Below the pieces are notes generated by a model. It saw only the letters and a list, made by a program, of their open reading frames with translations, had not been told where the DNA came from and made no database searches. The position numbers and the translations under genes are program-made. From positions 103,072,709-103,136,708 of the forward strand of contig CM066737.1 of assembly GCA_033961575.1 (NCBI GenBank): a stretch of 64,000 nt of DNA, in the 5' to 3' direction. Origin of the DNA: Aselliscus stoliczkanus. Taxonomy: Eukaryota > Chordata > Mammalia > Chiroptera > Hipposideridae. Below, one piece after another: positions 49,340 to 60,225 of this stretch (positions within the stretch are counted from its first letter, which is position 1; each line of letters opens with the position of its first letter).

Positions 49340-49432
49340 GTAAGCCTCAAAGACATGTCCCTTGAAATCTCAGTTAATGAGAAGCACAGTGTTTTGTTTT
49401 GGTTTTTAACTGTTTAAAATGCAGACATTTAA

Positions 49433-49532
49433 GGGCTGGCCGAGTGTCGCAGTGGTTAAGCGCTGGCTTGGGAAGCCAGCAGCCCCAGTTCAGTCCCACA
49501 TATGAGGGCCAGTGACACTGCCCTCAAAAAAA
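49433..49532 (+). mobile_element. Head-only tRNA SINE, plus orientation
   Basis: It starts GGGCTGGCCGAGTGTCGCAG and ends CACTGCCCTC plus A-run. AAAATGCAGACATTTAA flanks it at 49416-49432 and 49533-49549. It sits about 95 bp past a PIR donor site. Confidence 0.92.
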
Positions 49533-49774
49533 AAAATGCAGACATTTAAGTTATTCTATTACCTGTTTATGTTTAAAGATAGCCATAACCATCTCTTGAC
49601 TATTTGGGAACCACTATTAGTTTAATAAATTAGCTAAGGCCTTAATTATGTGTCCACAAATTAAACATAGGATGTCATTGAATGTTGGAATAGGAACTGT
49701 CTTTAGCGTTGATATACTCATGTCCCTTTTATAAATGGGGAAAATGAAATCTCCATATTTTACATACTTAACAG

Positions 49775-50115
49775 ATCCTTTGGTAGCATTTATTGTTTAC
49801 TAGGATTGGTCAAGATGCTTTCCAAATATTAATTCATTTAGTGTTCAAATCAACCTTATGAAGTAGGTACTCGTATCCCGTTTTTCAGATGTGGAAGTGG
49901 AAGTGCAGAGTTGCGTTGGCTTGCCCTTGGCCACATAGCTGCATTCACAGTCAGGCTGTCTGGTTTCCAGCCACCCTGCCCCTCACTCTGCTTGCACCAT
50001 GCCGGTTGCCCCTCACTCTGCCCTGTAGCTAGTCTGATGGGTCACAATTGTTGGTAGTGGAGCTGGGATTCGAACCCTAATTCTTGTCCCCATATTTTGT
50101 GCCCTCTCCAATATA
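49775..50115 (-). repeat. MIR, antisense
   Basis: AATATTAATTCATTTAGTGT, ATGAAGTAGGTACTCGTATC, GGCCACATAGCTGCATTCAC and GGGATTCGAACCCTAATTCT follow antisense MIR order with an internal expansion. Confidence 0.7.
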
Positions 50116-50299
50116 CCATGGTTCTGCATCATGAGGGATTAAACTCACGCCAGTTTTATTACTGGGGAGGGAGTTCAAAGGTTTAATTAGAGAAGAGATG
50201 AAAATTGTAGTTTGAAAGAGGATTTAGGGGATTTGCAATAACTATCAAATAATTTTCTTGTTTATAACTCTTAGAGTTGATTGATTAAAAACATATGCT

Positions 50300-50560
50300 T
50301 TCCGGGGGATGTAATATAGAGCATGGTGATGACAGTTAATAATACTGTATTGCATATTTGAAACTTGCTAAAAGAATAAATCATAAATGTCCTCATCACA
50401 AAAAAAATTCCATAACTATGTACGGTGACGAATGGTAAGTAGATATTGTGATCATTTCACAATGTGTATGAATATCGAATCATTATGTTGTACACCCGAA
50501 ACTTAATATAAAGTTGTATGCCTATTACACCTCAATTTAAAAAAATAATAAATTTGGTAA
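50300..50560 (+). repeat. L1 3' end, plus orientation
   Basis: GAGCATGGTGATGACAGTTA, TCATTATGTTGTACACCCGA and GCCTATTACACCTCAATTTA. Confidence 0.75.
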
Positions 50561-50702
50561 TATAGTATCCAAAAAAAAAGGACATAAGAAAAAGGAAAAA
50601 AAAAACATATGCTCTGTGGTTTCAGTTTTTTTTCTCTTTCTTGAGCATTTGAGGAGATGAGCTTACTCAGCTAGGCTTTGGAGGACTCCAAGCTTCCAGT
50701 GG

Positions 50703-50866
50703 TTTCCTTATTTCTCAAAGTGGGGTCCATGGACCAGCAGCATCAGCACCACTCAAGAGCCAGTTAGAAATGGAGAGTTTCAGACCCTACTGCTGAATCA
50801 GAATATACATCTTAATGAGCTTCCCACATGATTCACGTGCACACTATAAATTGAGAAGCAAAGAAT
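50703..50866 (+). repeat. MER5A-like hAT element
   Basis: TCTCAAAGTGGGGTCCATGG, CAGCAGCATCAGCACCACTC and CTACTGCTGAATCAGAATAT are MER5A hallmarks. Confidence 0.75.
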
Positions 50867-51067
50867 ACTCCAGAAAAATGTCAGAATGGTAGCACAGAAA
50901 TGCATCATCTTTACAGAAAAATAACTGGGGTATAGGAGAGGTGCTCTACAACTCCAAACTATAGCAAAGTTACAACATGCAGGAAATCAGTCCCTGGCCC
51001 AGTACCTACTTTCATTTTCTGAGTTCCATTCCCTTTTCTCTGTGTGGCCTTTAAAAGGCTGGCTTCT

Positions 51068-51172
51068 GGGTCCGGCCAAGTGGCGCGGTGGTTAAGCACT
51101 GGCCTGGGAAGCCAGCGGCCCCAGTTCAGTCCCACATAGGAGGGCCAGTGACACTGCCCTCAAAAAAAAAAA
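51068..51172 (+). mobile_element. Head-only tRNA SINE, plus orientation
   Basis: It starts GGGTCCGGCCAAGTGGCGCG and ends CACTGCCCTC plus A-run. The flanks AAAGGCTGGCTTCT and AAAAGCTGACTTCT are the slightly diverged target copies. Confidence 0.88.
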
Positions 51173-51209
51173 GCTGACTTCTCCAGGATGCCCCCTTAGA
51201 TTATTTGTT

Positions 51210-52130
51210 TCACATGAGGGCTCTCTCATTCTTTCCTCTGATACAGTCCAAATCTCCATCTCCAGGTGAAATTTCTCTCATGAGTCGCAGATCCATATTT
51301 CCAACAATGTATCAAGCACCTCTGTCAGGAAGCCATTTTATTGTAGCCAGTACCTTCATGTCAGAATACCCAGAACTGAACTCCTTGCTCTACCCACTGC
51401 CTCCTATGTCCTGTATCTCAATTACCCTTAATTCCACCATCAGCTCAGCTTCCCAGGCCAGATGTTTTCTCTACTCTGATGCCAAAATCTTCAAAAACTG
51501 AAAATCAAATTGCATTGCCCTCCTGAGCACTTGCAGTATTGTGTCCACACTTCTTCCTGTAGGTGGGATCCAAAGCCCAGAGGGGCCTGGCCTTTTCCTA
51601 CATATCACATTCCCCTGTTCCTTCCCGCTTGGATCCCTCCTTCCTGCACTGTGCCCTTATCCTCAATCCCTCCAGCATGTTAACCCTGAAAATGCCTTTC
51701 CTCCATATATGCCTGTCTAAACATCGCCTCCTTTGTGAAACCTTTGCTGCACCCTTCCTCCCCTTTCTGTGCTGATTCCATAGATTTTACACACTTTCAT
51801 CCTGCCATGTATTATACTTTTTGTAATACAGTCACACCTTGGTTTATGAGCATTATTCGTTCCAGAATCAAACTACTGGTATTGCAAGACATCACTCGTT
51901 TACCGAGTTAAAATGTATTAGAAATGTTTGCTCATCTTGCGTAACACTTGCAAACCAAGTTACTCGCAATTCAAGGTTTTACTGTATTTTGTTTCCATAT
52001 CTGTCTGTGTGATAGAGCTGAGGTCCTTGAGGGGAGAGTGTCTACCAGTCACCTCCAGCTCCTAGCACAATGTCCTTTAATAGGCACTCCCTAGATGGGT
52101 AATTGAATGGATGAATGAATTTAGATGCTT
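51210..52130 (+). repeat. L2 copy, plus orientation, interrupted by a MITE
   Basis: CTCCTTTGTGAAACCTTTGC before the MITE, and TGAGGTCCTTGAGGGGAGAG, CTCCTAGCACAATGTCCTTT and TTGAATGGATGAATGAAT after it, give an L2 3' end. Confidence 0.75.
51829..51984. mobile_element. TA-flanked 156-bp MITE, copy B, inside L2
   Basis: Ends CAGTCACACCTTGGTTTATG and (complement) CAGTAAAACCTTGAATTGCG, TA at 51827-51828 and 51985-51986. Same family as copy A at 25583. Confidence 0.88.
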
Positions 52131-52629
52131 TCTTCCTGTTTTCCCTTTGTACAACCATGCTGTTCCCTGCAACCTCCCCAAAGACCTCAACATCATCAAA
52201 GCATATTATCCTGTGTCTTCCTTCTCAAGTGTTAACCTGAAGGCCAAATCCCTGCTGATATGCTAACAATGGCTAAGAAGTTCAAATGTGTGACTTCCTC
52301 CAAGTAACACAGTTATATTTCAACCTGAGTCTCTCAGAGAAAGCCCCTTAGAGGAGGAACTTCTGTGAAAGAAATGTCCGGAACTTCTGCAGACTGGCAG
52401 AAGAAATGTACCGAATGGGAAAAAAATCTGTCAACTGCATTCAAGACACTGCCGGTGCCATAAGGGGCTGGCCTTGTTATCCAACAGATTGTTGAAGTGA
52501 CACAGTCCAGGCCTGGGTCCTGTTGCCCCTACAACGTGTGAAGCAGGCACTTTACCTCCTGGTAGATTAGGGCAGAGCTTCTACGCTTTTACCAGAACCC
52601 AGATTCAAACCTAGGAATTAGACAAAGGG

Positions 52630-52842
52630 ACCAACAAACTGACCCAGGAGCCAAATCTGCCCACTGCATGTTTTTGTAAAGAAAGTTTCATTGGAACACA
52701 GCCATGCCTATTCACTTTCCTATTGTCTGTGGCTCCATTTGTGCTTCAGCGGAAGACTTGAGTAGTGGAGACAGTTTGACCACAAAATCTAAAATATATA
52801 CCGTCTGACGTTTACACAAAAAGTTTGCCGGCCTCTAGAGAA
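52630..52842 (+). repeat. hAT (Charlie-type) non-autonomous element
   Basis: GGAGCCAAATCTGCCCACTG, TTTCATTGGAACACAGCCAT and CAAAAAGTTTGCCGGCCTCT match the family of 44569. Confidence 0.75.
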
Positions 52843-53079
52843 TCCAAAATATGATGCTTTCTTGTCTTGAAATTTTTGTAATCTCCTGTTTATTGTCAAC
52901 AAGCTGCTACTAGTTTTCAAAAATTAATTAGACCCGCCCCCCATTTGAGTACACGGTCTCATATACTGTGTAGACACCAAATTAGGATGAGATTCACCAA
53001 TTCTTTGTATCGGATTGGTTCAATTCTTGATATCAGCTAGTGGTATAAAACTAACAGCAACAGTAAATAGTAAATCTTA

Positions 53080-53230
53080 AGAGTTCTCATCACAAAAAAA
53101 ATGCAGTAACTATATATAGTGATAGATATTTACTAGACATTTTGTGGTGATTGTTTTGCAATATATACTAATATAAAATCATTATGTTGTATACCTGATA
53201 ATAATAATACAATGTTGCCTTTCAATTATA
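53080..53230 (+). repeat. L1 3' end, plus orientation
   Basis: TCTCATCACAAAAAAAATGC, TCATTATGTTGTATACCTGA, similar in layout to the copy at 50300. Confidence 0.65.
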
Positions 53231-53590
53231 TCTGAAACACATAAGGAAGGAAAAAAAACCCTAACAACTACAAAAATGGTTGTAATACAACCACACCGAA
53301 GAATGAGTTGAATAAAGAGATTGCCATTGTTGATGACAACCTGCAGTAGATGAGTGACATAAAATTGCCTTTGTTGATTTGAAGTTTGGTTTTTATAATT
53401 ATACACAATCCTAGTCAAGAAACTTGTATGACAGTCCTTGGGGAGGAGACACTGCGAAGATGACCTTTTAATGTTCAGATATGCCTGGATGTGTTTCAAA
53501 TTAAGAGCTATAGTGACACATACCAGTTCTAGTGGTAGAAAAAAATATACTCATCACCCAGAACTTTCTGAATGTCTCTTTCTGCCTTAG

Positions 53591-53703
53591 GTCCATTTGT
53601 GATGAACACCAATGAGGAGATTTCTCAGGCCATTCTTGATTTCAGAAATGCAAAAAATGGGTTTGAAAGAGCCAAAACCTGGAAATCAAAGATTGGAAAC
53701 TAG
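53591..53703 (+). CDS. PIR: PIR last coding exon with stop codon
   Basis: The acceptor TCTGCCTTAG precedes an exon that takes the carried G and reads GPFVMNTNEEISQAILDFRN, then a lysine-rich tail ending KTWKSKIGN and a TAG stop at 53701-53703. The exon encodes 37 residues, bringing the visible part of pirin to 130 residues. The C-terminal helix (EEISQAILDFRNAKNGFERA) packs against the cupin core in pirin structures. The ending matches the known pirin C-terminus, so the gene appears intact at its 3' end. The 3' UTR follows directly. Confidence 0.97.
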
Positions 53704-53903
53704 TGAAGACCACAAGAGCAGGTCTTGATGCTTTCTAGAATTTTGCCACTTGCAGCATCCATCTGTTCAACGCATTCAATTTCCAAAGCTGACTAACCCG
53801 GTGCTTCTGAAGAATTCCACACTAAAGGGATAGCACGGTTTTTATAGCAATGCACGTGAGATAAATTCCTGGCACATGCAAATAAACCTAATTGTTGCTT
53901 CTT
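53704..53903 (+). other. PIR: PIR 3' UTR
   Basis: About 200 nt from the PIR stop codon to the expected cleavage site 15-20 nt past the AATAAA signal. It is unique sequence with no recognisable repeat. The short length leaves the VEGFD start codon within 1 kb. The exact cleavage position is inferred, not visible. Confidence 0.8.
53881..53886 (+). terminator. PIR: PIR polyadenylation signal AATAAA
   Basis: Canonical hexamer AATAAA about 180 nt after the PIR stop, in the context GCAAATAAACCTAATTG. A T/GT-rich stretch (GTGTTCTTCATTTTGTTG) about 30 nt downstream fits a cleavage-stimulating downstream element. If this signal is bypassed, transcription runs straight into VEGFD exon 1. Confidence 0.8.
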
Positions 53904-54757
53904 TAAAAGTCAGTGTTCTTCATTTTGTTGCAAGTGTCTAAGCTTCTTGTTACAAAATCACTGTGTATGTTTGTTTTCACATGTATGTAGATATTTTGTT
54001 ATTTTTGTGCACGAGTGAATTTTTTTAAAAAGCATACTCCATTGCTTTCTGTGTGTCACTGGCAGTTGATGTGTGAGCATCAGCGGTCCCTTCCTGAGCA
54101 ATGCAATCTCAATACGACAGTCATGCCTATGTGCAGGGGTTTCACATTACAGGTTATCTGCGTTAAAATAACAGCAGTCCCAAGCGTTTGAGTCAGTTTT
54201 TTAAACGGCCCTGCTATTGGTAGGGACGCGACAGGATTACAGCCAAGACTTCCCTGCATTTTCTGCCAAAATCTGTGTCCGATTTAAGACACATGCTCCT
54301 GCAAGCTTCCATGGGGGTTGTGAAAAAAGTTGGAATCCTCAATTGGGTTCCAGTTTTTCTGTAGCTGTGAACATTAGTGGCCACACCAACTTTTTACAAA
54401 GCAACTAGAACCTGGGGTATAGGGTGGGAGAGAATTTTTTTTTTTAATTTGCTGGACATGAAATGGACTTAGAGTGATTTCTCATTGCAAGGGGGAGACA
54501 TGTCCACTTCCTGATTATTTTTGGAGCATGAAAACATGTAAAGTTTTTTTCATTTCTCTCCCTCCGTAAGATTGTGCAAAAACGTACCTTGACTAATTGA
54601 AGTCATTTCATTGGATTTTTATCACAACTGATGATTTGTTTTTCCATGTGAAATCTTGGGGTTTCGAACTTTCCTCCTGGGAATGCCTTTTGAAACAGTT
54701 TTCTCTAGCTGCCTGATGTCAGTTGCTTGGTAATCAGTGGATATTGAAATATTCAAA
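53904..54757 (+). promoter_or_regulatory. VEGFD: PIR-VEGFD intergenic region with VEGFD promoter and 5' UTR
   Basis: This 0.85-kb stretch between the PIR 3' end and the VEGFD ATG must hold the VEGFD promoter and 5' UTR. It is not CpG-rich and I see no convincing TATA box. It contains a perfect AP-1 element TGAGTCA (54189-54195), an inverted CCAAT motif (ATTGG, 54216-54220) 20 bp further on, and a weaker AP-1-like TGACTAA (54590-54596). VEGFD was first described as a c-Fos-induced growth factor, which fits AP-1 control. The transcription start cannot be fixed from sequence alone. Confidence 0.65.
54189..54195 (+). promoter_or_regulatory. AP-1 (Fos/Jun) consensus site upstream of VEGFD
   Basis: TGAGTCA, a perfect TPA-response element, 563 bp upstream of the VEGFD ATG and about 300 bp past the PIR polyadenylation signal. 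A 7-bp match occurs by chance every few kilobases, so position and the known Fos dependence of VEGFD carry the weight. Function is inferred. Confidence 0.45.
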
Positions 54758-54847
54758 ATGTACAGACAGTGGGCATTGCTGAATATTTTCATGATGTCTT
54801 ATCTGCAGTTGGTGCAGGGCTCCAGTTATGAACATGGACCAGTGAAG
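54758..54847 (+). CDS. VEGFD: VEGFD (FIGF) first coding exon, signal peptide
   Basis: VEGF-D is a secreted growth factor of the PDGF/VEGF family that binds VEGFR-3 and, after processing, VEGFR-2, and drives growth of lymphatic and blood vessels. This exon encodes 30 residues: MYRQWALLNIFMMSYLQLVQ, then GSSYEHGPVK, closed by the donor GTAGGT in phase 0. The hydrophobic run ALLNIFMMSYLQLV with a following small-residue site (VQG-SS) is a typical cleavable signal peptide; the rest starts the N-terminal propeptide. The ATG was chosen because it gives the known VEGF-D N-terminus. The cystine-knot exons lie beyond the window, and I found no exon 2 in the following 9.1 kb. The gene follows PIR in the same orientation, as in human. 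Confidence 0.95.
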
Positions 54848-57800
54848 GTAGGTGAGCTCGATTTTTAATATAATGCAGGTTGTTTTATTGGCTTATGCAG
54901 AGGACTTTTCTTGTTTTGCATCCTCCGTTTGTTAATGAGTGTTCTGTTTCTTAGGCTTAGTATGATGCTTGCTATGATGGTTTGAAAATGCTAGGGGGTG
55001 TGGAGATGTAATAGAACATGAATGAACATTCTGGAATCTTTTCAGGTAGGGAAGTTTCCCCTCATTTGTATATGCAGATGGCACAGTGATTTTCTAATGA
55101 TGCACTGACTTGTTTCTGTAACACAGATGACTTTGTGGGCATTTATTTTCATGTCATTTGTGAGCAGCAAACATTAGTTAATTTAGTTTACTTAATTTCT
55201 TCCAGAAATCAAAAACTATGTGTTTTCTACAGACCTTTTCTATGTGGTTTTCCAAATTACCCATTGCCTCCAACTAGAAAAATGTTTTCTTATAACTCAT
55301 TTGGTATTTTTGCTCCTTGAAATGTACATAAAATTCAACTGTAATTGACTCTTTGGTTCTATGAGCAAGCATCAGATAGAGCCCCATAAATTGAGAGTAA
55401 TGCAAAACAATAATTAACTGGACTATTACTGACTAAGCGATATTTCACCCAATTTTGTGTATTTCATAGATTATATTGGGGGTTTTTTCAGCTCTGTATT
55501 TTGAAAATGGTTCTGATTGTTTTGAGCGAAGTGATGCTAAATCAGTATTGATTAAGGAGTTTCTGGCAGTGAACAATCAAATGTGGACTTGAGATTTTGT
55601 AGCTGTTTTTAGGACACACATTTTTCGCCAGGGGTGATAGCACCCCCAACAGGGGAAAATTGGCCCTTGGAGCTGAAAAAGTCTTAACTCTTATGGTTAA
55701 AGCACAGATATACATGCAGTACATAAATAGATAATTATGTCTGTAAAGGGTGACCCTGTATTAGGGGGAGAGAGTCACCTTGTCCAGCAGTCTAATTTTC
55801 CAAATTCCAAAAGCACATGGGAGCGGTCATAGTCATTGAGCTCCACCGGCCTGGGTATTGGAGCTCAATGCTAGATTACAGGTAAAAAAGAATCCAATGT
55901 TGAGCTTATATAACAGAAGAAAAAAAATCTGACTTGTTTGAAGCAAGTAAGACCTTTCAGGCTGTTCAGTTTTTTCTTAAGTGCACAAAACTCAGGTTCA
56001 GATGTGCTGGGTTCATGGAGTTGTTGTTTTTTATTTTCCGCTCCCAGTTTTATTGCATGGAGTTTTAAAGTTTTTCCATTGTCCTTTGAAAACATCAATT
56101 TATTTGATGGAACAAGAAAAGACTGTGAGTTGTTGGAAATAAGTATGATTCTTTAAGGTTGTTGAACGCTTTTAAAGAACACAGATACCAAGGGTTCTCT
56201 CGGTGTCCTGAACACAGTGAGGTTTTAAATGTTTCAGATTTACCGCTAACACAGAAATTTATTTAATGGGGAGATGGAGGGAAGCAGCTGAATTTGCATG
56301 TGACAGAAAACATATCCTTATACATGGAAGAGGCAGCAGTATATGCTTAGCAATACTATTAGTGATTTTCTTCACATAGGTCCGAATTTCCTTTAAAAAG
56401 TGAAGCTACCTATACTAAGCTTACATCCACCCTATCCCTGGCTAAATTAAATATTTCTGATGTGAAGGGAAGGTTGCCTGTATTGAAAAAGGAGTTTTGG
56501 CTTTGGATGTGACTGAGTGGTGGGAGAGGGATCAGGAGGCTTAGCATATTGATTATTATACTTTTCATTTCCCCCCAACTTTTTCTTAAGAGAAAATCTA
56601 AGGAGAAATATGTTTCTTGGTGTTAATATTCCTCTTGTGTCAATTAAAATTTAGTATAAAAGCATATTCAGGATGGTAAGGGTTTGGACCCTGGGATATG
56701 AATTTTATTTTTTGCTTTTTGAGATGACTATGTTTCATTTATTACAAGGCCTTTTCATGGTCCGCCTCAGTAGTAGGACGGTGAGTAGCTTCTTCTCTCC
56801 GCCGGGCCACCCCTCTTCTAACCACCTCTTTTCCAGAATGGACGGTGATGCCAACTCTATCCCTAGGTTGCCCTTTCCCCACAGTCCTCACTTTCTAGCC
56901 TTGAACATTTTTCTGTTTTTTTCAGGAAACATTAGCTTTGCCTCTACTACAGTTATATGAGTCTGTGAACATTTTTTTTTCCTGCAGCATCCATGTAAAC
57001 AGCTACTAATACCACAGACAATTGCACTTAGTGCCATTTGAGGGGAAGGCATCCCAATTTCATTAGTTTTGCCACTTGTATTTAGGAAAGCTGTTTGGGG
57101 TCAGCAGTGCATGGAATTTGTGAACTAAGATATTAGTAAATCTACTTGAAAATCTCAGCTCAGATCTACTGTATATACTGTTTAACTGCTAAGTTTCTCA
57201 ATTAAACAGAACATGTTTTCTTTTAGAAATAAGGTTAATCCAATGCCTATTCTTGGCCCACAAACATAATCAGATTAACCATCTAGATGTGGGATTTAGT
57301 TCTGTGTCTGTTTTCTCCATCTCGTTTATATAGTTGGGATAGTCATATACAGTTGCACAGGGTGTGCCCTGCACAACTCTAGGAAGCTCTATCCATATAG
57401 ACTCACATCTGTATGTGATAGCCCTGAGTAAAATAGTGTTGACACTCTTGGGCATTTGGCAAATAAATGCCTGCAACCTCATTATCCTGTCGTTCACATT
57501 GGCCTTCTGGCTAGCACTGTTTCTGGTTTATTTGATAAGCCATTAGGGGAAGCCATCCCCCATAAATCTTTTCCAAGTTGCTAGTGCAGGCATATCAATA
57601 GAGCGATAAAGGAATAATTCCTGGTCATGATAGCTTTTCCTAACTCTTTTCTGGCAAAATTTGTTTCCTCCACTACACTATCTTTTAGCCTACTCTTTCT
57701 TAACTTCACTGGTGGAAGAATATTGATAGGTGTTGGAGTTATTCAAACTGTGCATAAGACTGGAGTAAGTCCAAGACATACAGGAATGTGGGTTACCTCT

Positions 57801-58139
57801 AACTTTCATGAAAATCCACATGGCTGACAAGACTTCATAACCTTTGTGTCACTTGCCTTCCCCTAAAATTGCCTCTAAAGTGAATTGAATAACAAGGACT
57901 GAGGTGTACCTTCCATATTTAAGTCCAGAAAGCAGACACCCCTCCCACTCCCTTCCCTATTCTCACTTCCAAAGTCATGCACAGGAAAGTCTATTGACTT
58001 TGTTGCTAGTCAAGTGACCCAGCGAGGTCTTGTCCGCTTTTCTGTCAGGCACAGTTGTTACCATAGCAGACATTTGACATGTTTTTCATTAATTTCATTT
58101 ATGATCTTGTATTTGAATGTGTTGAATTACATTGTTTTA

Positions 58140-58709
58140 CGAGGTCTGACAACCAAGTTCGCAAATTTGTTGTAATGATGTTGGTAACCTTTTTTGATAC
58201 CAGAGGGATTATTTGTTACGAATTTTACCAACTGCACAAACAGTTAACCCAGTTTACTATTTGGAAGTGCTGAAAAGGCTGCTTGAAAAAGTTAGATGAC
58301 CTGAACTTTTCACCAACAATTCATGGCTCTTGCATCACGACAATGCACCAGCTCACACGGCACTGTCTGTGAGGGAGTTTTTAGCCAGTAAACAAATAAC
58401 TGTATTGCAACACCGTCCCTACTCACCTGATCTGGCCCCCAATGACTTCTTTCTTTACCTGAAGATAAAGGAAATATTGAAAGGAAGACATTTGAATGCC
58501 ATTCAGGACATCAAGGGTAATACGATGACAGCTCTGATGGCCATTCCAGATAGAGTTCCAAAATTGCTTTGAAGGGTGGACTAGGCACTGGTGTGGGTGC
58601 ACAGCTTCCCAACGGGGAGTACTTCAAAGGTGACTGTAGTGATATTCAGCAGTGAGGTAGGCAGCACTTTTTCTAGGATGAGTTTGCAAACTTAACTGTC
58701 AGACCTTCG
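58140..58709 (+). mobile_element. Internally deleted mariner, second family
   Basis: Left end CGAGGTCTGACAACCAAGTT after TA; right end complement CGAAGGTCTGACAGTTAAGT. At 570 bp it has lost over half of a 1.3-kb mariner. The ends differ from those of the 20644 and 24836 elements. Confidence 0.85.
58323..58572 (+). pseudogene. Mariner transposase C-terminal remnant
   Basis: The frame keeps HHDNAPAHTALSVREFLAS and HRPYSPDLAPNDFF, with the second and third aspartates of the DD34D triad in place. It then continues to KIKEILKGRHLNAIQDIKGN and a stop. The N-terminal DNA-binding part and first aspartate are deleted, so it cannot be active. Confidence 0.85.
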
Positions 58710-59439
58710 TTTTTTAGCCCCATTCTATTCTAGTTAGTCTTTTTTAACTAGTGGTTGAGGCTTTTATATCAGTATAGCATATTATTGGTATTCCACATGC
58801 AATAGAACCCCACTGTATATTATATATTGAATATAGTATGTCTTTGTATGAGTTATTTTTTAATTTAAAAATTCTGATTTGGACTTGTGGAAAAACCTTT
58901 ACTGTAGACCCCTAAGAGCTCTAGAAAAAAAAAATAGCATTAAAGCTGAATGTTCAATGAGTTCCACTATGGGACCCCTCTTGGAATAGGCTTATAAAGA
59001 TAATTTATGAAGTGAAAACATAGTATTTGGACACATGGATGCTTCCATGTAGAACTTGACGTAATAAGACCTGGAACTCCTGGGCACATTTGTCATTACC
59101 ACAGTTGTCTAGAGGTACTAGAGAAATACTGACACAAATGATGTAAAATTATTTCTGAGCACATTTCTAACTCAACTCTTTCCTACCACATGAGATTAGC
59201 AGAGAGGGTGGGAAACTATATATAATTGGGATGTCATTGAGATGAGACATTTCTTGTAGGTTGCTTTTTATGGTGGTAAGTCCATTTTTCTCTCACTTGC
59301 CAGTAGTTCTTATAGTCTCTACCAAGATCCTAGGACATTCTAAAGCAAAGACACTCTGAGGTCCCCCCACCCCACGTCATGAAAGCCTTGAGTGGTTTGA
59401 TGTCCTAAAGGACCTCCCTTGCCTCTCATGAAAACTTTC

Positions 59440-59600
59440 CAGTATTTGACAATTCATTGTTTGGTTGGGTACCTATGTCTCAGGACTGGGAATGCAGCAG
59501 GAAATAAGACAGTGTTTCGACTCGCATGGAAGTTACAATGTGGCATGTGGAGGCAGGCAATACACAAATCTGTAACATGTCAGGAGGAGAGTGATGGGTT
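59440..59600 (-). repeat. L2 fragment, antisense
   Basis: GGACTGGGAATGCAGCAGGA and AAATAAGACAGTG match the antisense L2 tail; diverged. Confidence 0.45.
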
Positions 59601-59824
59601 GGGAGACTTCTCTGATTCTGTTTGGTTTGTGCAGACCCCTGAAGGAAGTGGGGGAGGCAGAGACCACCACTGCAATGGCCATGGCGAGGGCAGGGAGGTG
59701 GCTCGGGGCGGGGGGGTATGGACCAGTAGACCAGTGTGGCTGGAGTAGGGACAGTGGAGGGCAGCGCTACAGTGACTGAGGTCGGAGAAGTAGTCGGGGC
59801 AGATCATGTAGGGTGTGGCTGTGT

Positions 59825-60000
59825 GCCCATAAAAGTTTGCGGCCACTGAAATTTGAATTGTATATCATTTTCATGCATCAGGAAATATTCTTCTTTTCAT
59901 TTGTTTCAACCATGTAAAAAATTATTCTTAGCTCATAGGCCATACAAAAAGGGGCTACAGGCTGGATGTGGCCCATAGGTCATAGTTCACCAACCCTGAT
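59825..60000 (-). repeat. hAT (Charlie-type) partial copy, antisense
   Basis: GCGGCCACTGAAATTTGAAT matches the extension of the 36588 element. It ends GGCCCATAGGTCATAGTTCA then CCAACCCTG, the antisense element end. Confidence 0.65.
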
Positions 60001-60117
60001 CTGTATAATGATACTATTTTATCTTCTTCAGAGTATGTATCAATACCTGACATTTTTTATTTGCTTGTGTCTAGTTGATTGCTATGTTACCCTCCATGAT
60101 AATGAAAGCTTTTTGAT

Positions 60118-60225
60118 TTATTTTTTTTTTTTGAGGGCAGTATCACTGGCCCTCATATGTGGGACCGAACCGGGGCCGCTGGCTTCCAAGGCCAGCGCTT
60201 AACCACTGCGCCACGCGGCCGGCCC
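60118..60225 (-). mobile_element. Head-only tRNA SINE, antisense
   Basis: It ends in CCACGCGGCCGGCCC and is flanked by AATGAAAGCTTTTTGA (60101 and 60226). A young insertion in VEGFD intron 1. Confidence 0.92.

Larger units (their letters stand above)
49340..53590 (+). other. PIR: Last PIR intron (4.3 kb)
   Basis: Bounded by GTAAGC and CCTTAG. It contains two head-only SINEs, a MIR, L1 3' ends, a MER5A-like element, an L2 copy interrupted by a MITE and a hAT-type element, so little of it is unique. Confidence 0.85.
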
